Shown here piece after piece: positions 55,229-64,000 of a stretch of 64,000 nt of DNA. The stretch comes from an uncultured Butyricimonas sp. (lineage in GTDB: Bacteria; Bacteroidota; Bacteroidia; Bacteroidales; Marinifilaceae), in assembly GCA_944321845.1 (NCBI GenBank), contig CALUMT010000037.1, positions 59,563 to 123,562 of the forward strand, written 5' to 3'. How positions within the stretch are numbered: the first letter of the stretch is position 1; every line of letters starts with the position of its first letter. Made by a program: the position numbers and the translations under genes. The notes beneath the pieces are model-generated. The model was not told the DNA's origin, ran no database searches, and worked only from the letters and a program-made list of their open reading frames with translations.

Positions 55229-56629
55229 ATGAAGAAGACAAAGATTGTCGCAACGATTTCAGACAAAAGATGTGACGTGGAATTCCTGCGGGAATTATAC
55301 CGTGCCGGAATGAACGTGGTGCGTTTGAATACAGCCCACCAGGGGATGGAACAGGCCTTGAAGGTGGTGGAGAACGTGCGTAAGGTGGCAGATGATATAG
55401 CGATATTGATTGATACCAAGGGACCGGAGGTGCGGACAACGGGGATGAAGGAACCGATGCCGGTAGATAAAGGTGAGATTATTTGCCTGTCGGGAGAGAC
55501 GGACTTCACCTTGGACCGGAAACTGGTGCATGTTTCTTATCCTTATTTCGCGGAGGATATCAAGAAGGGGGACAAGATCCTGATTGATGATGGTGACGTG
55601 GAAATGATCGTGTTGGAGAAGCATCCCCATTACCTGGAAGTGATGGTGACGAACGAGGCGGTAATCAAGGACCGCAAGAGCGTGAATGTACCGGGAGCTT
55701 CCTTGAAACTGAAGTCATTGAGCGAGAAGGATAAGGCATTCATTGATTTCGCTATCGATAATAATCTGGATTTCATCGCCCATTCTTTTGTCCGTAAGAA
55801 GGAGGATGTGATGGAAATTCAGTCTATTCTTGACGAACGTCATAGCCCGATAAAGATTATCGCCAAGATCGAGAATCAGGAGGGCGTGGATAATATTGAC
55901 GAGATTCTGGACCATGCATACGGGGTGATGGTGGCCCGGGGTGATCTTGGTATAGAGATTGAGGCGGAGAAGATTCCGCGCATTCAACGCTATATCGTGA
56001 GCAAGTGTATCGAGAGCAAGAAGCCGGTTATCGTGGCGACCCAGATGTTGCATACGATGATCGATCATCCGCGTCCAACTCGTGCGGAAGTGAGTGATAT
56101 TGCCAATGCTATTTACATGGGAACGGATGCCGTGATGCTGAGCGGGGAGACGGCCTATGGTTCGTACCCGGTGGAGGCGGTGACCGTTATGCGTAACGTG
56201 GCTGAAGCGAATGAGGCTTCCGTGCCGCCAGATGCGGAGAGAAGTTTGGTGCGTATAAATAACGAGATTACGGCAGCCTTGGCCCGTTCTGCCGTGAAAA
56301 CCGCCGGATTGTTGCCGATTAAGGCAATCGTGGTGGATACCTTGTCTGGGCGTACGGCCCGCTACCTGGCAGCTTTCCGGGGAAGTCTTCCGGTGTATGC
56401 CCGTTGCTATAACGAGCGGGTTATGCGGGAGTTGTCCCTGTCGTTCGGAATCTTCCCTTATTTTACGGAGAAACCGATGTCCCGGGATGAATTCATGAAC
56501 GATCTTCCGGCCATGCTCATGCAGAAGGGAATCAAGGAGGATGACTACGTGGTTGTCGTGGGAGGAAGTTTTGGTCGAGGCAAGGGTGCTTCTTTCATAG
56601 AGGTTTGCAAGATTGGCGAGATACATTGA
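55229..56629 (+). CDS. pyk: Pyruvate kinase
   Basis: A 466-residue glycolytic enzyme making pyruvate and ATP from PEP and ADP. Key features: KIVATISDKRC and NVVRLNTAHQG at the N-terminus (Arg of the ATP site), IDTKGPEVRTTG, the B domain, KIENQEGVDNIDEIL with the catalytic Lys/Glu region, GVMVARGDLGIEI, and the C-terminal domain with KAIVVDTLSGRTARYLAAFR. Notably N and AH replace the S and HG of the common NxSHG loop. The gene follows aroQ directly. Confidence 0.95.
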   Translation: MKKTKIVATISDKRCDVEFLRELYRAGMNVVRLNTAHQGMEQALKVVENVRKVADDIAILIDTKGPEVRTTGMKEPMPVDKGEIICLSGETDFTLDRKLVHVSYPYFAEDIKKGDKILIDDGDVEMIVLEKHPHYLEVMVTNEAVIKDRKSVNVPGASLKLKSLSEKDKAFIDFAIDNNLDFIAHSFVRKKEDVMEIQSILDERHSPIKIIAKIENQEGVDNIDEILDHAYGVMVARGDLGIEIEAEKIPRIQRYIVSKCIESKKPVIVATQMLHTMIDHPRPTRAEVSDIANAIYMGTDAVMLSGETAYGSYPVEAVTVMRNVAEANEASVPPDAERSLVRINNEITAALARSAVKTAGLLPIKAIVVDTLSGRTARYLAAFRGSLPVYARCYNERVMRELSLSFGIFPYFTEKPMSRDEFMNDLPAMLMQKGIKEDDYVVVVGGSFGRGKGASFIEVCKIGEIH

Positions 56630-56654
56630 TGATTAGATATCTAATCATCAATGT
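56623..56654. repeat. Perfect 32-bp palindrome across two convergent stop codons
   Basis: The half-site ACATTGATGATTAGAT is followed by its exact reverse complement. The palindrome includes the pyk stop (56627-56629) and the rluD stop (56641-56643 on the other strand), so the last codons of each gene take part in it. No T run follows. It may stop both transcripts or protect their 3' ends. Confidence 0.9.
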
Positions 56655-57708
56655 CCCTGGAGCTGACGTAATTCCGCCAGCGTTCTATCAGGGAGGCCAT
56701 GTCTGCCGGAATTTCCGAATTGAAATCCATCCATTTCCCGGTCACGGGGTGTTCAAAACCCAACGTCTTGGCATGTAGTGCCTGTCGGGGACAGATGGCG
56801 AAGCAATTCTGCACGAATTGCTTGTATTTCGTGAAAGTCGTTCCTTTTAGAATCTCGTTTCCCCCGTATTCCGGATCATTGAACAGAGGGTGATGGATGT
56901 GTTTGAAGTGGGCCCGGATCTGGTGGGTCCTTCCCGTTTCGAGTACGCATTCCACCACGTTGACATAACCGAGGCGTTCCAATACCCGGTAATGAGTGAC
57001 GGCATGTTTGCCGTATTCGCTGCCTTCCGGGAATACTCCCATGATTTTGCGGTTGGAGAGATTACGCCCGATGTTCCCGATGATCGTACCTGTTTCCTGT
57101 TCCAGGTTTCCCCAGCAGACGGCGACGTATTTCCGGGAAGATGTCTTGTGGAAAAACTGTGAGGCCAGGTGCATTTTGGCCTGTTCTGTCTTGGCAATGA
57201 CAAGTAGTCCCGAGGTATCTTTGTCTATACGGTGTACCAGACCGGGACGCGGGTCGTTGTCATCGAAAAGGGGGTTGCCTTTCAGGTGCCATGCCAATGC
57301 GTTCACGAGGGTTCCCGTGTAGTGGCCATAGGAAGGGTGTACGACCATTCCCGGTTGTTTGTTGACAACAAGAAGGGTTTCGTCCTCGTATATGATATCG
57401 AGAGGAATGTTTTCCGGGATGACCCGTATTTCCCTCTTGGGATGGTAAAGCATCAATGTCACCACGTCATGCGGTTTTACCCGATAGTTGGCTTTCACGG
57501 GTTTCCCGTTGACTTGTATGCAACCGGCCTCTGCCGCTTCCTGTATTTTCGTGCGGGATGCGTTAGGTAGGCGGTCTACCAAGAATTTGTCTATGCGTAA
57601 AAGAGTTTGGCCTGCATCCGTTTGCAGTCGGAAATGTTCGTACATTTCCGGTTCTTGAAGAGGAATGTCATCTTCAAGTTCCTCTGATTCCTCCAGTTCT
57701 TCGTTCAT
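56641..57708 (-). CDS. rluD: Ribosomal large-subunit pseudouridine synthase RluD-like
   Basis: A 355-residue pseudouridine synthase. An S4 RNA-binding domain (about 33-95; LRIDKFLVDRLPNASRTKIQ) precedes the RluA-type catalytic domain with the Asp motif VHRIDKDTSGLLVIAKT. The family segment GRTHQIRAHFKHIHHPLFND is also present. RluD modifies helix 69 of 23S rRNA. An acidic 25-residue N-terminal extension (ELEESEELEDD) is extra compared with the enterobacterial protein. The start overlaps the stop of the PASTA gene by four bases, so the two are translationally coupled. Confidence 0.93.
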   Translation of the reverse strand: MNEELEESEELEDDIPLQEPEMYEHFRLQTDAGQTLLRIDKFLVDRLPNASRTKIQEAAEAGCIQVNGKPVKANYRVKPHDVVTLMLYHPKREIRVIPENIPLDIIYEDETLLVVNKQPGMVVHPSYGHYTGTLVNALAWHLKGNPLFDDNDPRPGLVHRIDKDTSGLLVIAKTEQAKMHLASQFFHKTSSRKYVAVCWGNLEQETGTIIGNIGRNLSNRKIMGVFPEGSEYGKHAVTHYRVLERLGYVNVVECVLETGRTHQIRAHFKHIHHPLFNDPEYGGNEILKGTTFTKYKQFVQNCFAICPRQALHAKTLGFEHPVTGKWMDFNSEIPADMASLIERWRNYVSSRDIDD

Positions 57709-58526
57709 TCTTGCGGTTGGGTTAAGATAGACTCCTGTTCTGTTATTTTTTTCTTGTCAAGGGAAATATACAGAATGATAGGAAAACCTTGTTGTACGGT
57801 TTGTTTTTCATCGTATTCCGGTTCCTGCTTGTACACGATGGCTTGTTGCATGTCCGTCGTGTTTCGTATGGTACTGTCCGGGATGATTTGTTCCACGTTC
57901 AGGTAAGACTGAATAGCTTGGTATTTGGCCTCATCCACTGTTTTGCCGATGAGGTTGGGAAGATATACCTGGTCGTTCCCGGAACTTCCCGCTCCTAGAA
58001 CCATGTCTATCTGTTTCCCTTTTTCAATTTCCGTTCCCGGTTCCAGGGTTTGGTTATCATATTTGAAATCCAGTACCAGATTCCGGAAGTTGGATGGTGC
58101 AAACTCTAAACGTCCGATTTTCAAGCCGAGCACATTGATTTGTTGCAATGCCTGACGGAATGCCGTGTTCCGGAGATTGGGGAACTGTATTTTTTCTGGA
58201 GAATGGGCGTTGATTGTCAGTTGTATGATGCGGTTATTCTTCACTTTGGCATGTGGACGCGGGAATTGTTCCATGATAATGCCCGGTTCCGTGTTGGATG
58301 CATACACGGAATCCACCACGGTTATCTGCAATTGGCTTTCATCGGCTTTAGCCTCGGCTTCTGTCAGTTCCATTCCTTGTAAATTAGGAACTTCTATGGA
58401 AAAACCATGTTGTGTATATTCGTCCAACTTGTCCAGTACGATGTAGCCGATGACAAACAGCAATATAATGGCAATAATAATATTAACGAGAAAAATAAAC
58501 AGGTGTTTTTTATTCAAGAAACTCAT
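57705..58526 (-). CDS. Membrane-anchored PASTA-domain protein
   Basis: A 273-residue protein with one N-terminal membrane helix (about 9-30) and three extracytoplasmic PASTA repeats at about 42-108, 112-180 and 185-258, with segments such as VPNLQGMELTEAEAKADESQ, FPNLRNTAFRQALQQINVLG and LPNLIGKTVDEAKYQAIQSY. PASTA domains bind peptidoglycan or lipid II. Here there is no kinase or transpeptidase attached. The gene pairs with rluD in an operon, a common Bacteroidales arrangement. Confidence 0.92.
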   Translation of the reverse strand: MSFLNKKHLFIFLVNIIIAIILLFVIGYIVLDKLDEYTQHGFSIEVPNLQGMELTEAEAKADESQLQITVVDSVYASNTEPGIIMEQFPRPHAKVKNNRIIQLTINAHSPEKIQFPNLRNTAFRQALQQINVLGLKIGRLEFAPSNFRNLVLDFKYDNQTLEPGTEIEKGKQIDMVLGAGSSGNDQVYLPNLIGKTVDEAKYQAIQSYLNVEQIIPDSTIRNTTDMQQAIVYKQEPEYDEKQTVQQGFPIILYISLDKKKITEQESILTQPQE

Positions 58527-58618
58527 AGTTTTGTTTTACGGTTTGATTCGCAAAAATAGCAGGATTTTTTTAATTATCGTCTCGAAAATACTATTTTTGC
58601 GGGTAAATGAATGTGATA

Positions 58619-60385
58619 ATGATTAAGAGAATACTATTTTTTTTCCTCTTGTTTTGGATGACAGAGGGTGTTTTTGCACAGGAAATCCGGATTGAACGTT
58701 CCACGGAGATTGTTATGCTGGCGGGGAAATCTTATTATATGCATACGGTACAGCCAGGTCAGACGTTGTTTTCAATATGCAAGGCTTACGGGGTAAAACT
58801 TGATGAGGTGATGGCCCTGAATAACAAGAAGGATGCTTCTTTATCGCCGGGAGAGGTGTTGAGAATCCCCGTTGTGGAACCTTTCGTGCGTTTGGATAAG
58901 AAGTTTTATTATCACCGTATGCGTCCGAAAGAAACGCTATATTCCCTTTCCAGAAAGTTTGGTATAAAATTAAAGCGAATATTACGGGATAACCCGGAAT
59001 ATTCCGAAAAGATGCCTATCGCTGAAGGTGCGGTGGTTCGGTTGAGCTTGAAAGGTATAGACCAGAAGGCATTGCAGACAGAATTGGAATGGGAAGACCA
59101 GCAAGCGCAATTGGAGGAAAATAAAAAAGAAAACCTTTTGGACGAGAAAGGGCAGGAGAAGGTAGAGTCGGTGGAGCCCGTGAAGGAGAATATTTTACAG
59201 GATACGACTCAACTGAACGATAGTGAAAGAATAGTCATTCCTCGTCAAGTGAAACTGGCTTTATTGTTACCGCTTCATCTGGAGGGCAACAAATTGCCAT
59301 CGATGGATGTTTTGCCTTTGGATTCATCAAAATTGAAGAAGGGGGATGAGCGTTGGAGATTGAATCCCAAATCCGAATTGTTCATGCAGTTTTACGAGGG
59401 GGTTCTATTGGCTCTCGATAGTTTGAAGACGATGGGATATTCCGTTGACCTGCACGTGTACGATACGCGTAGGGATGTTGCTGTTGGAAACCGTTTGGCA
59501 GGGGAACTTAACATGTTGAGACCGGATTTGATTATAGGTCCTGTTTACGCGGATGTATTTAAGACTGTGGCAGAACAATTGGGTGACAAGACGATTCCAA
59601 TGGTGTTCCCCTTGTCAACCCAGTTGAAAAATCTGGAAAATTTCCAAAACCTGATACAGGTGAATACGGGTGAAGAGGTGTTGTTGGAGGATATGGCTAC
59701 ATGGATTGGACAGCACGTGAACGCGCAAGAGCATAAATTGATACAGATTGTCCCGGAAGCTGCTTTTAACAGAAGGTGGGCCGGTTCTAGTTTCATCTCT
59801 TCTGTCCGGGAAAAAATGGTACCGGGTTCGAGTCCGTCTGTTGTTAATTACTATTGGAAATCTGGGCTAAATATAGATTCCTTGCGTGTCGTGCTGGATG
59901 AAACAAAGGAGAATGTGATTTTCATACCGACGATGAGCGAGGCTGTCATCAGCCGTGTTCTTCCGGTATTGTCTTCCTTGGCAGACCGCTATAGATTGAC
60001 GCTTATCGGATTCCCCGATTGGTTGAGATTCACCTCGGTGGATGAGGACATCTATTTCAAATTAAACACGAGAATGTTCGCTAATTATTACTCTCGAACG
60101 GAGTCAATGGAGGTGGAAAGTCTGGCTTCTCGTTTTAGGACTTATTTCCACGAGGAACCGGGGAATGTTGCCAGTCGCTCCTTTGATATGGTTATGTGTT
60201 TAGTCCCGCTGGTGGATACTTATCGCCAGTCACTGTTGCAGAAGTTGCCTGGAACTAAAGTAGAGGGGATGTTTACCCGTTTTAATTTTCACCGGATGGA
60301 AGGAAAGGCGGGCATTGAGAACAGGGGATTGTACATGATAAACTACAACCGGAGTTATTCCATTATTGTTACACCCGTGCAATAA
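58619..60385 (+). CDS. LysM protein with periplasmic-binding-like domain
   Basis: A 588-residue envelope protein. A signal peptide ending near GVFAQ is followed by two LysM units (YYMHTVQPGQTLFSICKAYG; YYHRMRPKETLYSLSRKFGI), a charged linker at about 160-200, and a type I periplasmic-binding-like fold (IRQVKLALLLPLHLEG to the end). LysM binds peptidoglycan. The fusion resembles Bacteroidetes cell-wall proteins and, in outline, the LpoA idea of a wall-enzyme regulator; no ligand is known. The start at 58619 is preferred over 58607 because it begins the signal sequence. A terminator follows. Confidence 0.87.
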   Translation: MIKRILFFFLLFWMTEGVFAQEIRIERSTEIVMLAGKSYYMHTVQPGQTLFSICKAYGVKLDEVMALNNKKDASLSPGEVLRIPVVEPFVRLDKKFYYHRMRPKETLYSLSRKFGIKLKRILRDNPEYSEKMPIAEGAVVRLSLKGIDQKALQTELEWEDQQAQLEENKKENLLDEKGQEKVESVEPVKENILQDTTQLNDSERIVIPRQVKLALLLPLHLEGNKLPSMDVLPLDSSKLKKGDERWRLNPKSELFMQFYEGVLLALDSLKTMGYSVDLHVYDTRRDVAVGNRLAGELNMLRPDLIIGPVYADVFKTVAEQLGDKTIPMVFPLSTQLKNLENFQNLIQVNTGEEVLLEDMATWIGQHVNAQEHKLIQIVPEAAFNRRWAGSSFISSVREKMVPGSSPSVVNYYWKSGLNIDSLRVVLDETKENVIFIPTMSEAVISRVLPVLSSLADRYRLTLIGFPDWLRFTSVDEDIYFKLNTRMFANYYSRTESMEVESLASRFRTYFHEEPGNVASRSFDMVMCLVPLVDTYRQSLLQKLPGTKVEGMFTRFNFHRMEGKAGIENRGLYMINYNRSYSIIVTPVQ

Positions 60386-60412
60386 TACTGGGAATATAGT
60401 TTCATATATGTA

Positions 60413-60449
60413 TTTATCAAAAATGCCTTATGGCATTTTTTTTGATAAA
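60413..60449 (+). terminator. Terminator after the LysM gene
   Basis: TTTATCAAAAATGCC pairs with GGCATTTTTTTTGATAAA around TTAT, with the T run built into the stem. Confidence 0.88.
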
Positions 60450-60483
60450 TGATAGCTGTATGGTTTAAATAATAGAATTTGTT

Positions 60484-62658
60484 ATGCCTGAAATAAATAT
60501 TAGCCGTGAGATTCAAACAAAATATAGAGCTCTGCTGAAATCGTGTCGGAATATTATCACGACGGAAGATATCCAGTTGGTCCGTAAGGCCTTCGATACC
60601 GTTCGGGAACAGGGACAAAATGTTACAGATCAGGAGTTAATCCGATTGTTGGATATCGGTTTGATCGTGACTTCGGAAATAGGTTTGGGGAGGACTTCTG
60701 TTATTTGTGTGATGCTTCATCGTTTGGTGGAGACGGGAAGTATTGAGGATGAAGCAATCCGTTCCGTGTTTGGGGAGAAAGTGTTGCAAATCTTGTCCGG
60801 GTTGAGAAGTATAAGCCGGATTTATGCAGAACATCCTGTCGTTGACTCGGATAACTTCCGGAAATTGTTGCTTAGTTTTGCGGAGGATGTCCGCGTACAG
60901 TTGATTTTCCTGGCAGAGAAATTATATGACCTGCGTCGGGCTGATATGTTTTCTGTTGAGGCACGGAAGAAATTGGTTCAGGAGACGGATTATATCTATA
61001 TACCTTTTGCCCATCGTTTGGGTTTGTATAATATAAAATCAGAGATGGAGGATCGGGCATTGCGTTACCGGGAACCGGAGATTTATGAACAGATATCCCG
61101 TAAATTGGAGGGTACCCGCGAAGCTCGTGAAAAATATATCGCGAATTTTATCGCTCCGATCGTGGAAGAGTTTAACAATAGGGGAATAAAATTCAAGGTA
61201 AAGTGGAGAACGAAAACTATCGCTTCGATCTTGAACAAGATGCGTAAAAAGCAGGTGGAGTTTGAGGAGATATACGATATTTTTGCCGTGCGTTTTATCC
61301 TTGACAGTTTGGGGGCGGAAGAGAAAGCGGATTGCTGGCGTGCCTATTCAATTGTTGCGGATAAATACACGCCTAATCCCCAACGTTTGCGGGATTGGAT
61401 TTCTGTTCCGAAGTCAAATGGTTATGAATCCCTGCAGACGACAGTTCTTGGTCCGGGAAACCGGTGGGTTGAAGTACAGATTCGTACGGAACGCATGGAC
61501 GAAATTGCAGAGAAGGGATTTGCTGCCCATTGGAAATACAAGGGAGGAACCGCGGATAAGATGCTTGAGGACTGGTTGGCGGAATTGAGGGATATTCTGG
61601 AAAGTCCCGAGGTTGGGGCCGTGGATTTGTTGGATGATATAAAAATTAATCTTCAGGATAAGGAAGTGCATGTCTTTACGCCGGCGGGTGATCTGAAAAC
61701 TTTACCGGCAGGGGCAACCTTGTTGGATTTTGCCTATGCCATTCACACGGAGGTCGGTTCTAAATGTGTGGGAGGGAAGGTGAATCAACGGAACGAGACA
61801 TTGCGTTACGTTTTGAAAAATGGGGACCAGGTTGCCGTGTTGACCTCGAATAACCAGCAGCCGAATGCAGATTGGTTGAATGTTGCGGTAACTTCGAAAG
61901 CCCGTAATAAGATAAGACAATTCCTGACGGAGCATTCTCGTGCCCAAGCAACTATGGGGAAAGAAATGTTGAGTCGCCGTTTCAAGAATTGGAAAATTGA
62001 CCTGACGGATGAAGTTATTCATAGTTTACAGCAGCGTTATAAATATAAGTTTGCGATAGATCTTTACCAGGCCATAGCCGAGGAGAAACTAGATATGGCG
62101 GATATTAAGGATTTTGTCACGAAAGAGAAGGAAAACGTGCATGCAACACCTCCGGCCCAGGAAGAAATCCGGGTTTTGCCAGGACGTGCCGTCAATGAGG
62201 ACGTGTTGTTGATAGACCGTAACGTAGATAATGTTGTTTATAAATTTGCCAGATGCTGTAATCCTGTTTTCGGTGATGACATTTTAGGTTTTGTTTCTAT
62301 CGGTGAGGGAATAAAAATACATCGGAAGCAATGTAAGAATGCGTTGGATTTGCAGCGCCGTTATCCCTATCGTATTGTGCAGGCCCAATGGACCAATGAA
62401 GGGGTTTCTTCTTATCAGACCGTGTTGAGTATTCTTGGGCGAGAGGATGCCGGAATAGTTTCGAAGATTTCGGAGGCGATAGCGAAAGATCCTAAGGTTA
62501 CTCTTCGGGGATTGTCCATAAATTCCAACGAGGGAACCTTTGACGGGCAGATAACCGTGTTGGTTGGCAATACGGACCATTTGTCGCAGTTGATATCCCG
62601 GTTAAAACGAATACCCGGGGTGCTCCGGGTATTCCGTCATGATTCCGTGAAAGAATGA
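60484..62658 (+). CDS. relA: RelA/SpoT-family ppGpp synthetase, hydrolase site degenerate
   Basis: A 724-residue alarmone enzyme. The HD region (about 25-190) has lost its key residues: the usual ALLHDVVED reads VMLHRLVETG at 76-85, and the early HPxxVA histidine is absent, so ppGpp hydrolysis is unlikely. The synthetase domain (about 230-360) keeps RTKTIASILNKM, YDIFAVRFIL, SVPKSNGYESLQ and EVQIRTERMDEIAEKGFAAH. TGS (VFTPAGDLKTLPAGATLLDF) and a C-terminal zinc-finger-like CC plus ACT domain follow. It resembles a RelA-type, synthesis-only enzyme. A bifunctional homologue is expected elsewhere. Confidence 0.9.
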   Translation: MPEINISREIQTKYRALLKSCRNIITTEDIQLVRKAFDTVREQGQNVTDQELIRLLDIGLIVTSEIGLGRTSVICVMLHRLVETGSIEDEAIRSVFGEKVLQILSGLRSISRIYAEHPVVDSDNFRKLLLSFAEDVRVQLIFLAEKLYDLRRADMFSVEARKKLVQETDYIYIPFAHRLGLYNIKSEMEDRALRYREPEIYEQISRKLEGTREAREKYIANFIAPIVEEFNNRGIKFKVKWRTKTIASILNKMRKKQVEFEEIYDIFAVRFILDSLGAEEKADCWRAYSIVADKYTPNPQRLRDWISVPKSNGYESLQTTVLGPGNRWVEVQIRTERMDEIAEKGFAAHWKYKGGTADKMLEDWLAELRDILESPEVGAVDLLDDIKINLQDKEVHVFTPAGDLKTLPAGATLLDFAYAIHTEVGSKCVGGKVNQRNETLRYVLKNGDQVAVLTSNNQQPNADWLNVAVTSKARNKIRQFLTEHSRAQATMGKEMLSRRFKNWKIDLTDEVIHSLQQRYKYKFAIDLYQAIAEEKLDMADIKDFVTKEKENVHATPPAQEEIRVLPGRAVNEDVLLIDRNVDNVVYKFARCCNPVFGDDILGFVSIGEGIKIHRKQCKNALDLQRRYPYRIVQAQWTNEGVSSYQTVLSILGREDAGIVSKISEAIAKDPKVTLRGLSINSNEGTFDGQITVLVGNTDHLSQLISRLKRIPGVLRVFRHDSVKE

Positions 62659-62661
62659 TGC

Positions 62662-63744
62662 CTATTTTATTTTTATATCCAGGATGGGCTCTTCTTTTAC
62701 CTTGTCTAAAGGTGCACATTGGTATTTCACTTTAGAGAAATCAATGTCCTTAAGATTGATGCGGCGGATATTACTGTTGTACATGGTACGGTAATATATG
62801 ACCCGGTTGGACACATCCGTGGCCGTGGTCCATTGGGTGGCACTCGGAATATCGACAGTTATTTTCCCGATGGAGAATTCTGCCCCGATAGGGATATCGA
62901 AATTGTTTAAGATATGGAAACACTGGAGTACGGTTTCTTTAGCGGAATTTCCTTGTGGCGCGGATATTTGATAAAAGGCGGCGCGCACGAAACGGGAAGG
63001 TGGTGTGATGTCTCCCGGAATCCCGAGTAGTCCGCTGCCGGCACCGAATTGGGATAATGTAATGTTGCCAAATTCCTTTGTCGGTGTAGAACCGGGCGAT
63101 AAATTGACATAGTTGTTCAAGTTGGTTATTTGCCATTTGAAATCAGGAGCGTTGGTTAATACTCCCAGTTTGTTCTCGTAGAAAATAGGTTTCCCGTCGA
63201 TGAATTCCAGAACGATTTGCTGTCCGCTTTCGTCGGCAAAACGCCAATGTACGGTGGAGGCTCTTGGGTCTATTGCCGTTACATGCACCTGGGGAATGGC
63301 TTTCTTGACCTCGTCAATGTTTTTACAGCTACCTAAAATCCACGAAACAAGTTGTAAGTCGGTAATTGTCGAATTTTTATTTGCGGCATCGTAGGCTTCG
63401 TATTGTCCGTATTGGGGGAAGTAGAATAAACCGGCAGATAATCCTACCTCATTTATGCCTTCCACGACGAACTGTTCCTGTTCGACGGATAAGCCGACAT
63501 AGCCGTAACGGGCCGTGAAAGCCATTCCATCCGTACCCCCGGGAACGAATGATTGCTGTTTATACCCGCGAGGCACAATCACGTATTGGCTGTTTAGGAA
63601 ACTGCCACCCCATTCAATCGTGCGGGCGACCACGTAACTCCCGTCTTTTGCTTTTAAGGTGATACCGGTACAAGCGTTACTGTCTTGCGTTGGGAATGCT
63701 ATAGCGGCGATAGCAATTAATCCGATTAAGAAAATGTGTTTCAT
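62662..63744 (-). CDS. Choloylglycine-hydrolase-family (linear amide C-N) hydrolase
   Basis: A 360-residue Ntn hydrolase with a signal peptide ending at SNA, so that removal exposes the nucleophile C25 as in bile salt hydrolases and penicillin V acylases. R41, 16 residues later, corresponds to BSH Arg18. The residue at the BSH Asp21 position is Glu44. LTNAPDFKWQ holds the conserved Asn, and FVRAAFYQ the late Arg. It is probably periplasmic. Bile salt, penicillin V or N-acyl substrates cannot be told apart from sequence. It converges on the ppGpp synthetase gene with three bases between stops. Confidence 0.9.
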   Translation of the reverse strand: MKHIFLIGLIAIAAIAFPTQDSNACTGITLKAKDGSYVVARTIEWGGSFLNSQYVIVPRGYKQQSFVPGGTDGMAFTARYGYVGLSVEQEQFVVEGINEVGLSAGLFYFPQYGQYEAYDAANKNSTITDLQLVSWILGSCKNIDEVKKAIPQVHVTAIDPRASTVHWRFADESGQQIVLEFIDGKPIFYENKLGVLTNAPDFKWQITNLNNYVNLSPGSTPTKEFGNITLSQFGAGSGLLGIPGDITPPSRFVRAAFYQISAPQGNSAKETVLQCFHILNNFDIPIGAEFSIGKITVDIPSATQWTTATDVSNRVIYYRTMYNSNIRRINLKDIDFSKVKYQCAPLDKVKEEPILDIKIK

Positions 63745-63871
63745 GATTTTGAATATTGGTATAATTAATGCGTTATTCCTTTTCTAACGTTGAGGATATA
63801 AATATAAGAATTTTATTTATAAGACGGTTGTCGGCTTGAAATGAAATTACAATTCTCTGGAACAAAGAGTA

Positions 63872-63906
63872 TAAAAAAACAAAAGGAGATACTTTCGTAT
63901 CTCCTT
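63872..63906 (-). terminator. Terminator after tRNA-Asp
   Basis: On the minus strand AAGGAGATAC and GTATCTCCTT form a 10-bp stem with a four-base loop, followed by TTGTTTTTTT. Confidence 0.88.
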
Positions 63907-63909
63907 CTG

Positions 63910-63983
63910 CGGTCTGGACGGGACTCGAACCCGCGACCCCATGCGTGACAGGCATGTATTCTAACCAGCTGAACTACCAGACC
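63910..63983 (-). tRNA. tRNA-Asp(GTC)
   Basis: The acceptor strands GGTCTGG and CCAGACC pair perfectly. The anticodon stem CATGC/GCATG holds CTGTCAC, giving anticodon GTC. The T arm GCGGG-TTCGAGT-CCCGT is intact and the discriminator is G, as expected for Asp. CCA is not encoded. It is 74 nt long. Confidence 0.97.
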
Positions 63984-64000
63984 ATCTTTTAAAGAACTCT

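Overview
The window is chromosomal DNA of a Bacteroidota bacterium, most likely order Bacteroidales. Direct signs are a SusC/SusD pair with its own ECF sigma factor and FecR anti-sigma factor, several promoters of the Bacteroidetes type (TTTG, 19-20 bases, TAnnTTTG), lipoproteins with Bacteroidetes-like signals, and a TPR-recF-DUF721 neighbourhood. A bifurcating-type [FeFe] hydrogenase in this setting is reminiscent of the Odoribacter/Butyricimonas group; that placement is inference.

Layout. 0-12 kb: an ECF sigma/FecR/SusC/SusD nutrient-uptake locus (SusC broken by an in-frame TGA), a lipoprotein, and three tandem thioredoxin-like exported proteins, the third without its CxxC. 12-27 kb: mostly housekeeping genes: a PepSY-like protein, lptB, tRNA-Leu, trigger factor, TPR protein, recF, DUF721, an OlsF-like double acyltransferase, a LysE exporter, hydE, a DUF3352-like protein and an exported TldD/TldE-like pair. 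27-30 kb: hsp20, tRNA-Arg, then a decayed accessory patch with two remnants of DUF6266-like genes around an orphan gene. 30-38.4 kb: a ten-gene minus-strand hydrogenase block. The downstream half is an NADH-linked trimeric [FeFe] hydrogenase (hndA-D type) with a kinase-like ATPase. The upstream half is a putative sensory [FeFe] hydrogenase with two DRTGG proteins, an RsbW-like ATPase and a PHP protein. A good promoter separates the halves. 38.5-46 kb: a very large exported peptidase/propeller/barrel protein, a divergent pair of DUF6266-like genes with a phased 11-bp repeat array between them, orphan genes, and an unidentified highly structured RNA with its own promoter. 46-64 kb: housekeeping again: an enlarged ligA, clpC, an acetyltransferase, miaA, a HEAT-like protein, xerD, aroQ, pyk, rluD, a PASTA protein, a LysM protein, a RelA-type ppGpp synthetase, a choloylglycine-hydrolase-family enzyme and tRNA-Asp.

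How the parts connect. The first locus reads as a cell-surface signalling and import system: receptor occupancy would be relayed by the STN domain to FecR and then to the sigma factor. The hydrogenase block combines a catalytic H2 enzyme with what looks like an H2- or redox-sensing and signalling cassette; HydE, needed to build the H-cluster, is encoded separately at 19.8 kb, and HydF/HydG are not in the window. Base composition is clearly higher in G+C across 30-51 kb than in the AT-rich 2-12 kb uptake locus.

The most notable observations are the sensory hydrogenase cassette, a DNA ligase with two extra copies of its helix-hairpin-helix module, the phased 11-bp repeats at two promoters, the structured RNA at 45.1 kb, and the decayed second copy of the divergent DUF6266-like pair.
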